Below, piece by piece: positions 36,192-45,049 of a stretch of DNA of 64,000 nucleotides. A program made the translations under genes and the position numbers. Origin of the DNA: an uncultured Roseibium sp. (GTDB taxonomy: Bacteria > Pseudomonadota > Alphaproteobacteria > Rhizobiales > Stappiaceae); assembly GCF_963675985.1 (NCBI RefSeq), contig NZ_OY780958.1, positions 2,418,001-2,482,000 of the forward strand, in the 5' to 3' direction. The notes beneath the pieces were generated by a model. It saw only the letters and a list, made by a program, of their open reading frames with translations, ran no database searches and had not been told where the DNA came from. The stretch's first letter is position 1. Every line of letters starts with the position of its first letter.

Positions 36192-37334
36192 TCATCTCCC
36201 ATTGCCATTGCCATTGCCGTTTCCGTTGCCGTTGCCGTTGCCGTTGCCGTTGGCATTGCCGTTGCTGTTACCAGTGCCGCCGCTGATACCGCCGTTCCCG
36301 TTTCCGTTGGCGTTGCCGTTACTGTTTCCGTTTCCGTTGCTGTTGCCGTTACTGTTCCCGTTCCCGTTTCCGTTTCCGTTACTGTTTCCGTTGCCGTTGC
36401 CGTTGCCGTTTCCGTTACTGTTTCCGTTCCCGTTGCCGTTGCCGTTGCCGTTTCCGTTTCCGTTTCCGTTACTGTTTCCGTTGCCGTTTCCGCTATTGCC
36501 GTTGCCGTTTCCGCTATTGCCGTTGCTGTTGCCGTTCGCGTTTCCACCTTTGGCGTTTCCACGGCCTGCTGCATTCGCCGCGGCGGCGGCAGCGGCATTT
36601 GCGGGCACATTCTTCGTGGCTGGCGTGACGAATGCCGGAGCCCGTACCGGCCCTGTGCGCACGGACGGCGCGGGACTGCCGGAGACCGACAGGCCGACCT
36701 TGTTTCCGGGCGCGGTCGAAGCGGCCTGTCCGGGGCCCACTTGAGCGACATCGCCGCTCGCAAAGTCGTCAACCTCGACCAATCCCCGTTCGACATTGAC
36801 GCTCGCGGAGTTGGAAGTGACGTTCACGCCGAACCTGGTCCCCTTGACCACGGCGGCAAGAAAGGGTGTTTCGACCGAGAAATGCGGATGCGCCCTCCGA
36901 TCGACGTCGATCACGAGGTTGCCGGTCTTCTGCAGCAAGGTTGTCCAGCCGGCTTTGGTGCGAAATCTGGAAAGGGCAAACGTTGTTTTTGGCCCCACCT
37001 GAATGGTTTCCCGACCACGCGAGAGCATCGCCCGCGAACCGCTCTTTGTCGCGATCGTATAGCCAGGATTGAGTACCATACCCTTTCTGGCACGCGTCGC
37101 CTTGACTCCTGGAGCAACGACATAAACGCTTCCGGAAACCCGAGCCAAAACCCAATCGGCTGCAAAAGCCGGCGCAGGAGCCGAGAATAGCAAAGCCAGA
37201 GAAATTATAGCCGCCAGTAGAAATCGATACCGGACAACAACAGGACTGCAGACGCAGCAATCGCCTGACGGTTCGGCATTTTTTACTATAAAGTCTGAAG
37301 ACATGAACACAGCAGCCACACCTTTTTCAGGCAT
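36192..37334 (-). CDS. FecR-domain secreted protein with long Gly-Asn repeat tail
   Basis: About 380 residues. A signal peptide (hydrophobic core near residues 36-54, AFA cleavage site at about 58) precedes a FecR domain (about residues 60-200: VLARVSGSVYVVAPG, GTRFGVNV, VNVERGLVEV). From residue 264 to the end the protein is a near-continuous Gly-Asn/Gly-Asn-Ser repeat. The start is unsure: ATG 37334 or ATG 37301 are possible, and neither has a strong ribosome site. It probably senses or scaffolds something in the periplasm for the CHASE2 protein encoded next. Confidence 0.82.
   Translation of the reverse strand: MPEKGVAAVFMSSDFIVKNAEPSGDCCVCSPVVVRYRFLLAAIISLALLFSAPAPAFAADWVLARVSGSVYVVAPGVKATRARKGMVLNPGYTIATKSGSRAMLSRGRETIQVGPKTTFALSRFRTKAGWTTLLQKTGNLVIDVDRRAHPHFSVETPFLAAVVKGTRFGVNVTSNSASVNVERGLVEVDDFASGDVAQVGPGQAASTAPGNKVGLSVSGSPAPSVRTGPVRAPAFVTPATKNVPANAAAAAAANAAGRGNAKGGNANGNSNGNSGNGNGNSGNGNGNSNGNGNGNGNGNGNGNGNSNGNGNGNGNGNSNGNGNGNGNSNGNSNGNGNSNGNANGNGNGGISGGTGNSNGNANGNGNGNGNGNGNGNGNGR
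36195..36545. repeat. Hexanucleotide repeat tract encoding (Gly-Asn)n
   Basis: About 350 bases made mostly of the six-base unit CCGTTG/CCGTTT (plus strand), with occasional CCGTTA and CCGTTC units. Because the unit is two codons, slippage lengthens or shortens the protein tail without shifting the frame. Variants within the tract show it is old or diversified rather than freshly expanded. Confidence 0.9.
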
Positions 37335-37565
37335 TAATTGGCAAAAACTCTAATGTTCACCGCTTAACATGAGATGAAAATATTTCGCTAAAATTTTCCA
37401 GATTCCTGTAGTTCCCACAAGGACCCCTAGGGCATTACGCGTTATAGTTTTATTTTCCGAATATGACGCGCATTCGAATTCTCCGATGAATTTGCTCTGG
37501 AAGAACAAGCCAAGAAGCGCGCCGCTCTATACTACCGCCTGTAATGTATATCTCTGACATGCCTC

Positions 37566-38288
37566 TCACGCGACGGCGGACCTCAGTTCCGTTTCGACTT
37601 CGCGAAACAGGTCCACCTCGTTGATGTTCATCTGCTCAACGCCGCAATGGATCGCGTTTGCAAAAACCGCAGGATCCCTGCCGTCATAGAAAAACTGTGT
37701 CTTGATCCCGCAAGACTTGGCAGCGGCGACCCGTTCAGCCGTCAGGTTGTCGACGTGGAATTCCAGAACATGCGCGTCGAGCGCGATCGCTCTTTCAACC
37801 GAACCGACATGGGAAAACAGAACCATCCTGCGGAAGTCGGGAACCTTGGCGCGGGTCTCCGCCCGGATGGACTGCTCGAATGAGAATGTCCAGGCGGACT
37901 GCAGCATGCCGCGAGCCGCGAGCATATCTCGCACCCGCGCCGGATCCGCCATCTTGATTTCCGCGTAAGTGGCGATCCGCCCGGCGCAGACATCCAGGAA
38001 GTCCGTCAGCCTTGGAACCTTCTGGCCTGCGAATTCCGTCGCAAACCAGCTCCCCGCATCCAGTTGGTCGATCTGAAAGGACGTCAGGTCCGCGATCCGC
38101 CCTCTCCCGTTGGTCGTCCGCTCGACCGTCTCGTCGTGGATCACATAAAGCACGTCGTCCTTGCTGGTTCGGATGTCGAATTCGACCACGTCCGCCCCCA
38201 TGGCTATCGCCCCGTTCAAGGCGGCAATCGTGTTTTCAGGCGCCTTCAGACAGGCGCCCCGATGGCAAACGATGACGGCTTTTTTCAC
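37566..38288 (-). CDS. ugpQ: Glycerophosphodiester phosphodiesterase
   Basis: A 240-residue GDPD TIM-barrel protein. CHRGACLKAPENT holds the catalytic His-Arg and the Glu/Asn of HRG...ENT, EFDIRTSKD and VIHDETVERTTNG contain the metal-binding and second catalytic histidine. No signal peptide, so it is cytoplasmic and UgpQ-like. It splits glycerophosphodiesters to glycerol-3-phosphate and an alcohol such as choline, which would link to betaine metabolism. The GTG at 38288 is chosen because AGGAG lies eight bases upstream; a GTG at 38309 is in frame. Confidence 0.88.
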   Translation of the reverse strand: MKKAVIVCHRGACLKAPENTIAALNGAIAMGADVVEFDIRTSKDDVLYVIHDETVERTTNGRGRIADLTSFQIDQLDAGSWFATEFAGQKVPRLTDFLDVCAGRIATYAEIKMADPARVRDMLAARGMLQSAWTFSFEQSIRAETRAKVPDFRRMVLFSHVGSVERAIALDAHVLEFHVDNLTAERVAAAKSCGIKTQFFYDGRDPAVFANAIHCGVEQMNINEVDLFREVETELRSAVA

Positions 38289-38665
38289 GTTGTGATCTCC
38301 TGTCTCCACACCGGTCGCTCAAGGCTTGAATGAAGGAGCTGTTATTGGCACAGCATCCGGAACATGCTGATTGAATCGCTGAAAAGAAGATAGATTTGAG
38401 TGCCTGATTTTCTTGATGAATTAATGACAGGCAAAGGCAAGACGCAGAATTTTGCCGAAATCTTGAGCAATTTCCAGATCCCAGCCGACCTTCGCAGCCA
38501 CACAGCGGAGGCGGCTTCAGGGACTTCCTCCCCAGACCAAAGAAACGCTCCCCATCGTTTCCGTTTAGTGAACAGACAGTATAATTGTTTCTTTCAACGG
38601 GCGCATTAATTAGCGACTGAGCGTTCCTCCCGAGACGCCACATCATCTAAACCAGAGGTTTGAAC
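38289..38665. other. Intergenic stretch, no supported gene
   Basis: About 375 bases separating the divergent phosphodiesterase and YceI genes. It is AT-richer than its surroundings. The open frame at 38400-38609 has no ribosome site or recognisable protein. It likely carries both promoters. Confidence 0.5.
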
Positions 38666-39250
38666 ATGATCCGCCCTGCAAGCACTTTTTTCGCCCTCGT
38701 CGCTTTGACGGGTGCCGCGGTCGCCGAGCCGACCGAATATGCCTTCGACAAGTCCCACGCCAACCTGTCGTTTTCCTACGACCACCTGGGCTTTTCTACG
38801 ACCGATGGCCGTTTCGGCGACTGGGATGGAAAGCTGATCATCGACCAGGAAAATCCGGCGAACTCCTCCGTTGAGTTCGTCATCGATGTTGCCAGCCTCG
38901 ATACGTTCTTCGCGGAGCGCGACAAGCACTTCCTGAGCGCGGATTTCTTCGACGTCGAAAAATTCCCGAAAGCCACTTTCAAGAGCACCGAGGTGGAAAA
39001 GACCGGCGACAACACGCTGAAAGTCACTGGCGACCTGACCATCAAGGACATCACCAAACCTGTCACGCTCGACGTCGACGTCACCAAGCTGGGTGAGCAT
39101 CCGATGGCGAAGAAGCCGGCCGCCGGCTTTGCCGTGACAGCGACCGTGAAGCGCTCCGATTTTGGCATGGGAATGCTTGTGCCTTATGTGGGTGACGACG
39201 TCACCGTGGTCTTCCACGGCGAAAGCCTCAAGGCCGCAGCGACCAATTAA
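38666..39250 (+). CDS. YceI-family periplasmic protein 1
   Basis: About 194 residues with a short signal peptide (cleavage near AVA) and a YceI lipocalin-like barrel: FDKSHANLSFSYDHLGFSTTDGRF, LTIKDITKPVTLDV. The family binds polyisoprenoids in an extended cavity and is often linked to stress or cytochrome b561. ATG 38666 has AGAGG seven bases upstream. It opens a three-gene set with cytochrome b561 and a second YceI gene; a strong hairpin follows it. Confidence 0.9.
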   Translation: MIRPASTFFALVALTGAAVAEPTEYAFDKSHANLSFSYDHLGFSTTDGRFGDWDGKLIIDQENPANSSVEFVIDVASLDTFFAERDKHFLSADFFDVEKFPKATFKSTEVEKTGDNTLKVTGDLTIKDITKPVTLDVDVTKLGEHPMAKKPAAGFAVTATVKRSDFGMGMLVPYVGDDVTVVFHGESLKAAATN

Positions 39251-39261
39251 ACCCGCTGCAA

Positions 39262-39294
39262 ACCGGCCCCGACCTCCCGCGGGGCCGGTCTTTT
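39262..39294 (+). terminator. Strong hairpin between yceI-1 and cytochrome b561
   Basis: ACCGGCCCCG pairs with CGGGGCCGGT (ten base pairs, eight-base loop) and is followed by CTTTTC. It sits in a 61-base gap in an apparent operon, so it may reduce downstream expression relative to yceI-1. Confidence 0.75.
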
Positions 39295-39311
39295 CACCTA
39301 TGGAGTCAGCA

Positions 39312-39896
39312 ATGAACCGCAATACGCCTGGCGGCTACGGTCGTGTGGCCATCGCCTTTCACTGGTCCATGGCCGTCCTGATCGTCTTCATGCTGGCGCT
39401 CGGGCTCTACATGCACGAACTGCCGCAAACGGATCCGGCGACTTTCCGCCTTTACCAGTTGCACAAGTCGGTCGGTTTCGTCGTTCTGGCACTTGCGGTT
39501 CTCCGCCTTGTCTGGCGGCTCATGAACCCGGCACCGAAGCTTCCCGAAACGATGAAGCTCTGGGAACGGCTGGCCGCCCATGCCGGACACATCGGACTTT
39601 ACGTCCTGATGTTCGCCCTGCCTCTTTCGGGCTGGCTGATGGTGTCCGCGTCGCCCTGGAACATTCCGACGATCCTGTTCAATGTTCTGCCGGTGCCGCA
39701 CCTGCCCGTGCCGGAAGCGCTCGGTCCGAAGGCAGAGGCCGAAGCCACGCTCAAGACCGTGCACACGCTGGCCGCCTACGCATTGATCGGGTTGCTCGTC
39801 GCCCATATCGGTGCGGCCCTCAAACATCATTTCATTGCGCGCGACGAAACCCTGCGCCGGATGGTTTCCACCGGCCCGGCGAAAAGCGCAGCGTGA
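39312..39896 (+). CDS. Cytochrome b561-family protein
   Basis: About 194 residues, four transmembrane helices. Histidines suitable for haem b appear in FHWSMAV, QLHKSVGFVV, AAHAGHIGLY and TVHTLAAYAL. Similar proteins (CybB/YceJ) transfer electrons from the quinone pool and pair with YceI, as in the yceJ-yceI arrangement of enterobacteria. The ATG 39312 has GGAG upstream; ATG 39300 is an alternative. It is flanked by two YceI genes, implying one functional unit. Confidence 0.92.
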   Translation: MNRNTPGGYGRVAIAFHWSMAVLIVFMLALGLYMHELPQTDPATFRLYQLHKSVGFVVLALAVLRLVWRLMNPAPKLPETMKLWERLAAHAGHIGLYVLMFALPLSGWLMVSASPWNIPTILFNVLPVPHLPVPEALGPKAEAEATLKTVHTLAAYALIGLLVAHIGAALKHHFIARDETLRRMVSTGPAKSAA

Positions 39897-39917
39897 CCTT
39901 ATCCAAGGATTATTCAA

Positions 39918-40475
39918 ATGCATCTGAAACATCATGCGATCGCCGTGCTTGCACTTTTCGCGACAGCCTTCGCGCAGCCTGCTTTCGCCGAAACCTGGAC
40001 CGTCGACAAGGACAAGAGCAGTCTTTCCTTTGAAGTGGCCCAGGGAGACGAGACTGTCACGGGATCCTTCGGCACCTGGGACGCTACGATCGACTTCGAC
40101 CCGGCAGCTCCCGAACAGGCAAGGATCAAGGCCACCATCGAAACCGGCAGTGCCAGCACCGGCAGCGCCCAGTTCGACGGCATGCTGCCCGGGCCGGACT
40201 TTTTCGATGCCGCCGGTTTTCCGGAAGCCGTGTTCCAGACCGAAAAAGTAACCGCCCTCGGTGACGACGCCTATCGCGCGGAAGGCACGCTGACCATCCG
40301 CGACATTAGCCAGCCGGTGACCCTCGATTTCACCCTGACCATCACCGGCGATACGGCCGTAGCGGACGGAACGGCCAGTGTCAGCCGCACCGCCCACAAG
40401 GTCGGTGCCGGCGTTGGAACCGACACCCTGGCCGATGCGGTCAAAGTCAAGCTGGACCTGACCGCCACGCGCTGA
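39918..40475 (+). CDS. YceI-family periplasmic protein 2
   Basis: A 185-residue YceI protein with a signal peptide (AIAVLALFATAFAQPAFA core, cleavage after AFA). DKDKSSLSFEVAQGD and LTIRDISQPVTLDF match YceI-1 positions, but the two are diverged. It starts 21 bases after the cytochrome gene. Having one YceI on each side of the b561 gene suggests two ligands or two electron partners. Confidence 0.9.
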   Translation: MHLKHHAIAVLALFATAFAQPAFAETWTVDKDKSSLSFEVAQGDETVTGSFGTWDATIDFDPAAPEQARIKATIETGSASTGSAQFDGMLPGPDFFDAAGFPEAVFQTEKVTALGDDAYRAEGTLTIRDISQPVTLDFTLTITGDTAVADGTASVSRTAHKVGAGVGTDTLADAVKVKLDLTATR

Positions 40476-40502
40476 AGCTTTTCAATGTTTCAACCAAGGT
40501 TG

Positions 40503-40535
40503 ACGACCGGAGCGCTTGGCGTTTCCGGTCGTTTT
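40503..40535 (+). terminator. Terminator after the YceI-b561-YceI operon
   Basis: ACGACCGGA (40503-40511) pairs with TCCGGTCGT (40524-40532), followed by a short T-run. It cleanly ends the operon before the fumarase gene. Confidence 0.75.
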
Positions 40536-40617
40536 GCGTAAAAGACCTCAACACTGATCCAGCCCCGGTCGACGCTTCCCTGCGCCGGACGCCAGAGCCA
40601 GAAAGACCTTGAGACCC

Positions 40618-42255
40618 ATGAACGCTCCCCTGACGCCTCCCGACTACAAGCACAGCAGCCTGTTTCCGCTTTCCGAGGACACAACGCCCTACCGCAAGCT
40701 GACTTCGGATTACGTGAAGACGGCCGAGTTCAACGGTGAGGACGTGCTGGTGGTGGAGCGCGAGGGCATGCGGCTTCTGGCCGAGGAAGCTTTCAAGGAC
40801 ATCAACCACTATTTGCGCCCCGGTCATCTGGAGCAGCTCAAGAAGATCATGGACGATCCGGAAGCCACCGAAAACGACAAGTTCGTCGCCTTCGACCTTC
40901 TGAAAAACGCCAGCATTTCCTCCGCGGGCGTCCTTCCCATGTGCCAGGACACCGGTACGGCCATCGTCATGGGCAAGAAGGGCCGCCGGGTCTGGACCGA
41001 CGGATCGGATGAAGCCGCCCTCGGCGAAGGCGCGCGCGATGCCTACTTCAGGAAGAACCTGCGCTATTCGCAGCTCGCACCGCTGTCGATGTTCGAGGAG
41101 AAAAACACCGCCAACAACATGCCGGCCCAAATCGAGCTCTACTCGGAGGGCGAGGACGCCTACAAGTTCCTGTTTATGGCGAAAGGCGGCGGGTCGGCCA
41201 ACAAGACCTTCCTGTTCCAGGGCACGCCTTCGCTGCTGACGCATGACCGCCTGATCGAGTTCCTGAAGGAAAAGATCCTGACGCTGGGAACCGCCGCCTG
41301 CCCGCCCTACCACCTGGCGATCGTCATCGGCGGCACGTCAGCGGAAATGAACCTGAAGACGGTGAAGCTTGCCTCTGCGCGCTATCTCGACAACCTGCCG
41401 ACGGCAGGCTCGGAGCTCGGCCACGCCTTCCGCGACCTCGCCATGGAAGAGGAAATTCACAAGTTGACCCAGGCAACCGGCGTCGGCGCCCAGTTCGGCG
41501 GCAAGTATTTCTGCCACGATGTGCGCGTCATCCGCCTGCCGCGCCACGGGGCATCGCTGCCGATCGGCATCGGCGTGTCCTGTTCCGCCGATCGTCAGGC
41601 GGTGGGCAAGATCACCAAGGACGGTATTTTCCTGGAGCAGCTCGAGATGCACCCGGAAAAATACATGCCGGAAGTGACCGACGAGCATCTGTCCGACAAG
41701 GTCGTCAAGATCGACCTTACGAAGCCGATGCCGGAGATCCTTGCCGAACTGACCAAGCATCCGATCAAGACCCGGCTATCTCTGACCGGCCCGCTGATCG
41801 TGGCGCGCGATGCCGCCCATGCGAAGCTGCGTGCGCGGCTTGAGGCCGGCGAGCCCCTGCCGGACTACATCAAGGACCACCCGGTCTATTACGCCGGCCC
41901 GGCGAAAACCCCGGAAGGCATGCCGTCCGGATCCTTCGGCCCGACCACGGCCGGACGTATGGACTCCTTCGTCGACCAGTTCCAGGCTGCCGGCGGTTCC
42001 ATGGTGATGCTCGCCAAGGGCAACCGCTCGCCCCAGGTGCGCCGCGCCTGCCAGGCCCATGGCGGCTTCTATCTCGGCTCCATCGGCGGCCCGGCCGCGC
42101 GCCTTGCCCAGGACTGCATCAAGTCGGTGGAATGCGTCGAGTATCCGGAACTCGGCATGGAAGCGATCTGGAAGATCGAGGTCGAGGACTTCCCCGCCTT
42201 CATCGTCGTTGACGACAAGGGCAACGACTTCTTCAAGGAACTGAACCTGGGATAA
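40618..42255 (+). CDS. fumA: Class I (4Fe-4S) fumarate hydratase
   Basis: A 545-residue class I fumarase. [12 protein letters not shown] gives the first cluster cysteine, and the SCSAD and SVECVEYPE segments lie in the cluster/active-site and C-terminal domains. It hydrates fumarate to malate in the TCA cycle; the iron-sulfur form is oxygen-sensitive. ATG 40618 is preferred over a TTG at 40609. It is full length for the family and ends next to a strong inverted repeat. Confidence 0.95.
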   Translation: MNAPLTPPDYKHSSLFPLSEDTTPYRKLTSDYVKTAEFNGEDVLVVEREGMRLLAEEAFKDINHYLRPGHLEQLKKIMDDPEATENDKFVAFDLLKNASISSAGVLPMCQDTGTAIVMGKKGRRVWTDGSDEAALGEGARDAYFRKNLRYSQLAPLSMFEEKNTANNMPAQIELYSEGEDAYKFLFMAKGGGSANKTFLFQGTPSLLTHDRLIEFLKEKILTLGTAACPPYHLAIVIGGTSAEMNLKTVKLASARYLDNLPTAGSELGHAFRDLAMEEEIHKLTQATGVGAQFGGKYFCHDVRVIRLPRHGASLPIGIGVSCSADRQAVGKITKDGIFLEQLEMHPEKYMPEVTDEHLSDKVVKIDLTKPMPEILAELTKHPIKTRLSLTGPLIVARDAAHAKLRARLEAGEPLPDYIKDHPVYYAGPAKTPEGMPSGSFGPTTAGRMDSFVDQFQAAGGSMVMLAKGNRSPQVRRACQAHGGFYLGSIGGPAARLAQDCIKSVECVEYPELGMEAIWKIEVEDFPAFIVVDDKGNDFFKELNLG

Positions 42256-42271
42256 GGCGATAGGCGCCGAG

Positions 42272-42311
42272 CTCGGCTGCCGCCATGGGGTAATTCCTAC
42301 CGGCAGCCGAG
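42272..42311. terminator. Bidirectional hairpin between fumarase and the excalibur gene
   Basis: CTCGGCTGCCG (42272-42282) and CGGCAGCCGAG (42301-42311) are perfect eleven-base inverted arms with an 18-base loop. The right arm lies inside the last codons of the convergent gene that stops at 42297. It likely serves as a shared terminator; no T-run is present on either side. Confidence 0.6.
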
Positions 42312-42599
42312 GTCCTTCATGATGGAGCGGACGCGCTTCAGGTTTTCCGGCGTGCTTTGACCACAGACGTTCTCGCACGGAACGCCGTCCCGGTCCCGAT
42401 CAGCCCCCCGATATCCGCAAACACACCAAATATAGACTGCATCGACACAACTTCTGACGCCGCTGCACTTCGCCCCGCAACCAACCGACTGCGCCACTTC
42501 GCGTGTTGCTTCGCGTCGGACTTTTCCGGTTTCCCCCGATGAATTCACGGGCGCCATCAAAAATACAAAGATGGCCAAGGCGAAGCATCTCTTAATCAT
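42297..42599 (-). CDS. Secreted excalibur-domain-like cysteine-rich protein
   Basis: A 100-residue protein with a signal peptide (CFALAIFVFLMAPV core). The mature part has eight to nine cysteines and the excalibur calcium-binding pattern DRDRDGVPCENVC. The motif resembles an EF-hand loop closed by a cysteine. Similar modules sit on nucleases and cell-wall proteins; here it stands nearly alone. Its start overlaps the DUF3616 stop by four bases, so the two are translated together. Function unknown. Confidence 0.75.
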   Translation of the reverse strand: MIKRCFALAIFVFLMAPVNSSGETGKVRREATREVAQSVGCGAKCSGVRSCVDAVYIWCVCGYRGADRDRDGVPCENVCGQSTPENLKRVRSIMKDLGCR

Positions 42600-43609
42600 T
42601 GCGAATAAGACAAACGATATTCGCGCGGACCGCCGTCCTTGGCGCCGTCATATAGGACCAGGACGTCATAGGTGTCATTCTGTTGCCCCAGCACCAGCAA
42701 CGTCTCCGCCTTGACGTCGGGATCCGGCATCGCCAGATCTTGCAACTTTTGCGGCGAATTTTTCAAGTCCCAACGATAAATCGAATACGGCCCCTCCTTC
42801 TGCACGGGTCCGGCGAGGATCAGAATGCCGTCGGAAACAGCCGCCAGATCCCGGATGCCGATGTTCTTGCCAAGCTCCAGCGCAAAGATCACCGGTGCGA
42901 GGCCGCCGTGGCCAAACAGCCCATCCACGTCAACCGACAGGATGTAGGCACGGCCTTTGGAGGAAGGTCCGCGGAAACCGACATACAGGCGCTTGCCGAT
43001 AACCGCGAGGCCTTCCAGATTGGCGCCTCCGGCGTTTTTGCCAAGCGGCTTTTCGGCATAGTCTCCGATCACACCGGGAGATGTCCGGATCGCGTTGCGC
43101 AGCCTGTCCGAACGGGCGATTTCGGAGGCAAGCGTGTCGGCCGAAATGTCGAAGGCCGGCTTGCCGGTTTTCTTGTCGACCGGAAAACGGAAGACCAGAA
43201 AACTCGACAGATGAAACTTGCCTTTCTTTCGGCTGAGTCCATGTGACCCGAGCAGATAGAAGAACCCGTCGGCATAGGCTGCCCCTTCCGTGTCGGGGTC
43301 TCCATTCCCATTGTCCTCGACAATCGCCATGACCGGACCGGGTTTCAGCGTCCGGTCGGATATGGTGAAGAACTGGGTGCGGTTTTCCTCATCCAGAGCG
43401 GCTATACACGCCGGCGGCACGACCGGCGCGCAGGCCGCTCCACTGATGCTCTTGCGCACCTTTTTCTTGCCGGCGAAATGGGGCCCCTCTTTCCAGGTGG
43501 TTCCGAGGCCCGAATCCTGGGCCGCAGCGCCCGAAACCGCCGCCCCCATCAGCAAGGCACACGAGACCAAAGCAAAAAGGAATCGCCACTGTCGTTGAAA
43601 AAATCGCAT
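42596..43609 (-). CDS. DUF3616 domain-containing secreted protein
   Basis: About 337 residues with a signal peptide ending near AAAQ. The fold appears to be a beta-propeller-like repeat; DTEGAAYADGFFYLLGSHG and ANLEGLAVIGKRLYVGFRGP are the DUF3616 hallmarks. The start ATG 43609 follows GGGAGG. The family has no known activity and is common in extracytoplasmic proteins. It is the upstream partner of the excalibur gene. Confidence 0.85.
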   Translation of the reverse strand: MRFFQRQWRFLFALVSCALLMGAAVSGAAAQDSGLGTTWKEGPHFAGKKKVRKSISGAACAPVVPPACIAALDEENRTQFFTISDRTLKPGPVMAIVEDNGNGDPDTEGAAYADGFFYLLGSHGLSRKKGKFHLSSFLVFRFPVDKKTGKPAFDISADTLASEIARSDRLRNAIRTSPGVIGDYAEKPLGKNAGGANLEGLAVIGKRLYVGFRGPSSKGRAYILSVDVDGLFGHGGLAPVIFALELGKNIGIRDLAAVSDGILILAGPVQKEGPYSIYRWDLKNSPQKLQDLAMPDPDVKAETLLVLGQQNDTYDVLVLYDGAKDGGPREYRLSYSQ

Positions 43610-43887
43610 GGTCGCCTCCCGCGCCAGCACCGCCCCAACCGAAGCCCATCGAAACGCCGGCTGATACCGCCTAATTATTACGTTGCGTAAGGATCCATTT
43701 CAACCATGAGGTGAATTTCGTTACCCTGAGGCAACACATCGTTTCCATGAAACCTCAGGAATGGTCAGCAAGCCTTGTTTTTGGTATGCTTTCGCCATCA
43801 TTGTTAATAACCCGGCAAGGATAGATTTGTAGCCTTGCCTGCAGTTTTCAGAGTGATTCCTCATCTTCGGGATTTCGGGGGTAATAT

Positions 43888-44484
43888 ATGCGCAAGCTGG
43901 TACTGGCAGTCCTCGGACTGTGTTTCGCAATAGCAAGCGGTCAGGCGCTCGCCTTTGGTGGCGGCACCTATTTCGACCTGCAGAAAAGAGAATGGGTCAC
44001 CTACGGCCCGGGCGGTTATGGCGGCAAGTCGCCGGTTCACCGCAAGCGGGTCCGTTATAACGGTCCGGAAAAGCCGGGTACGATCATCATCGACACCAAG
44101 GAGCGCCGCCTCTATCACGTCATGAATAATGGCCGGGCGATGAAATACGGCATCGGTGTCGGCCGGGACGGCTTCCAGTGGTCGGGCACCCACCGCATCA
44201 CCCGCAAGGCGGAATGGCCGGGCTGGACCCCGCCGCCGGAAATGCGCGTTCGCGAACGCCGCAACGGCCGCATCCTGCCGGCGCACATGCCCGGCGGCCC
44301 GAACAACCCGCTCGGTGCTCGCGCTCTTTACATCGGCAGCACGCTCTACCGCATCCACGGCACCAACCAGCCCTGGACCATCGGCAGCGCCGTATCTTCC
44401 GGCTGCATCCGGCTCGCCAATGAAGATGTGATCCATCTCTACAAGACGGTGGATGTCGGCGCCAAAGTCATCGTCAAGCGCTGA
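43888..44484 (+). CDS. L,D-transpeptidase (YkuD domain)
   Basis: A 198-residue protein with a signal peptide (cleavage near ALA) and a YkuD domain. The catalytic motif is HGTNQPWTIGSAVSSGCIRL, with Cys as nucleophile and the early His. Such enzymes crosslink peptidoglycan stem peptides or attach proteins to them. Alphaproteobacteria of this type usually carry many paralogues. A strong terminator follows. Confidence 0.93.
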   Translation: MRKLVLAVLGLCFAIASGQALAFGGGTYFDLQKREWVTYGPGGYGGKSPVHRKRVRYNGPEKPGTIIIDTKERRLYHVMNNGRAMKYGIGVGRDGFQWSGTHRITRKAEWPGWTPPPEMRVRERRNGRILPAHMPGGPNNPLGARALYIGSTLYRIHGTNQPWTIGSAVSSGCIRLANEDVIHLYKTVDVGAKVIVKR

Positions 44485-44507
44485 CACCCCTTTTCGACAG
44501 ACTGAGG

Positions 44508-44540
44508 AAAAGCCGGCCTTGCGCCGGCTTTTTCTTTTTC
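44508..44540 (+). terminator. Rho-independent terminator of the L,D-transpeptidase gene
   Basis: AAAAGCCGGC (44508-44517) pairs with GCCGGCTTTT (44523-44532) around CTTGC, with TTCTTTTTC following. A textbook intrinsic terminator. Confidence 0.9.
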
Positions 44541-44611
44541 CCTTACGTCATCGGCTCTGGTCACACGCAATCCTCCTGACTTAAGATGGCAAAAAACAAA
44601 GGGAGAGCCCG

Positions 44612-45049
44612 ATGCCCGCGAGGAGGACGCGGCGACGTCAGCCATCCAGCCTGAGCCCGGTTCTGGCCCTTGCCTTTGCCGGCGGCATGGTTATGTGCAC
44701 ATCGCCTGCCACTGCGGCAGAAACAGCCATGGCACAAAAGGGACTCGCACTTTCAAAACAGCATTGCGCCCGCTGCCACATCGTCAGCGACAAGGATCGC
44801 TTCAGCGGCATTTCCTCAACCCCGTCCTTCAAGATCATGATCGAGGTTCTCAAGGACTGGGAGGACCGCTTCCAGACTTTCATGGCGCGCAATCCGCACC
44901 CTGCCCATATCCGGCTGGAGACGGATGACCCCCGGCCGGACAACCTGCCGGTCACGACACATGAGGTCATTTTGAGCCTCGACGATATCGAGGCGATTCT
45001 GGCCTATGTGGAGGGCATGGCCGCCCAAATGGGCAAGACGGGCAATTAG
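44612..45049 (+). CDS. Periplasmic c-type cytochrome
   Basis: A 145-residue protein with a basic N-region and signal segment (SPVLALAFAGGMVM, cleavage near ATA). One haem c site, CARCH, follows AETAMAQKGLALSKQH. A distal methionine is not obvious, so the axial ligation could be His/Met from the C-terminal helix (GMAAQMG) or different. It converges on the DUF971 gene with a four-base overlap. Electron partner unknown. Confidence 0.85.
   Translation: MPARRTRRRQPSSLSPVLALAFAGGMVMCTSPATAAETAMAQKGLALSKQHCARCHIVSDKDRFSGISSTPSFKIMIEVLKDWEDRFQTFMARNPHPAHIRLETDDPRPDNLPVTTHEVILSLDDIEAILAYVEGMAAQMGKTGN

Noticed and set aside
36100..36797. Plus-strand frame (35797-36744) with Pro/Leu repeats opposite the FecR gene
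   Set aside because: It is the reverse complement of the Gly-Asn tract; the FecR frame has a signal peptide and recognisable domain, the other does not.
42283..42300. Inverted repeat near fumarase as an insertion-sequence end
   Set aside because: No transposase or target duplication; the symmetric arms fit a convergent terminator better.
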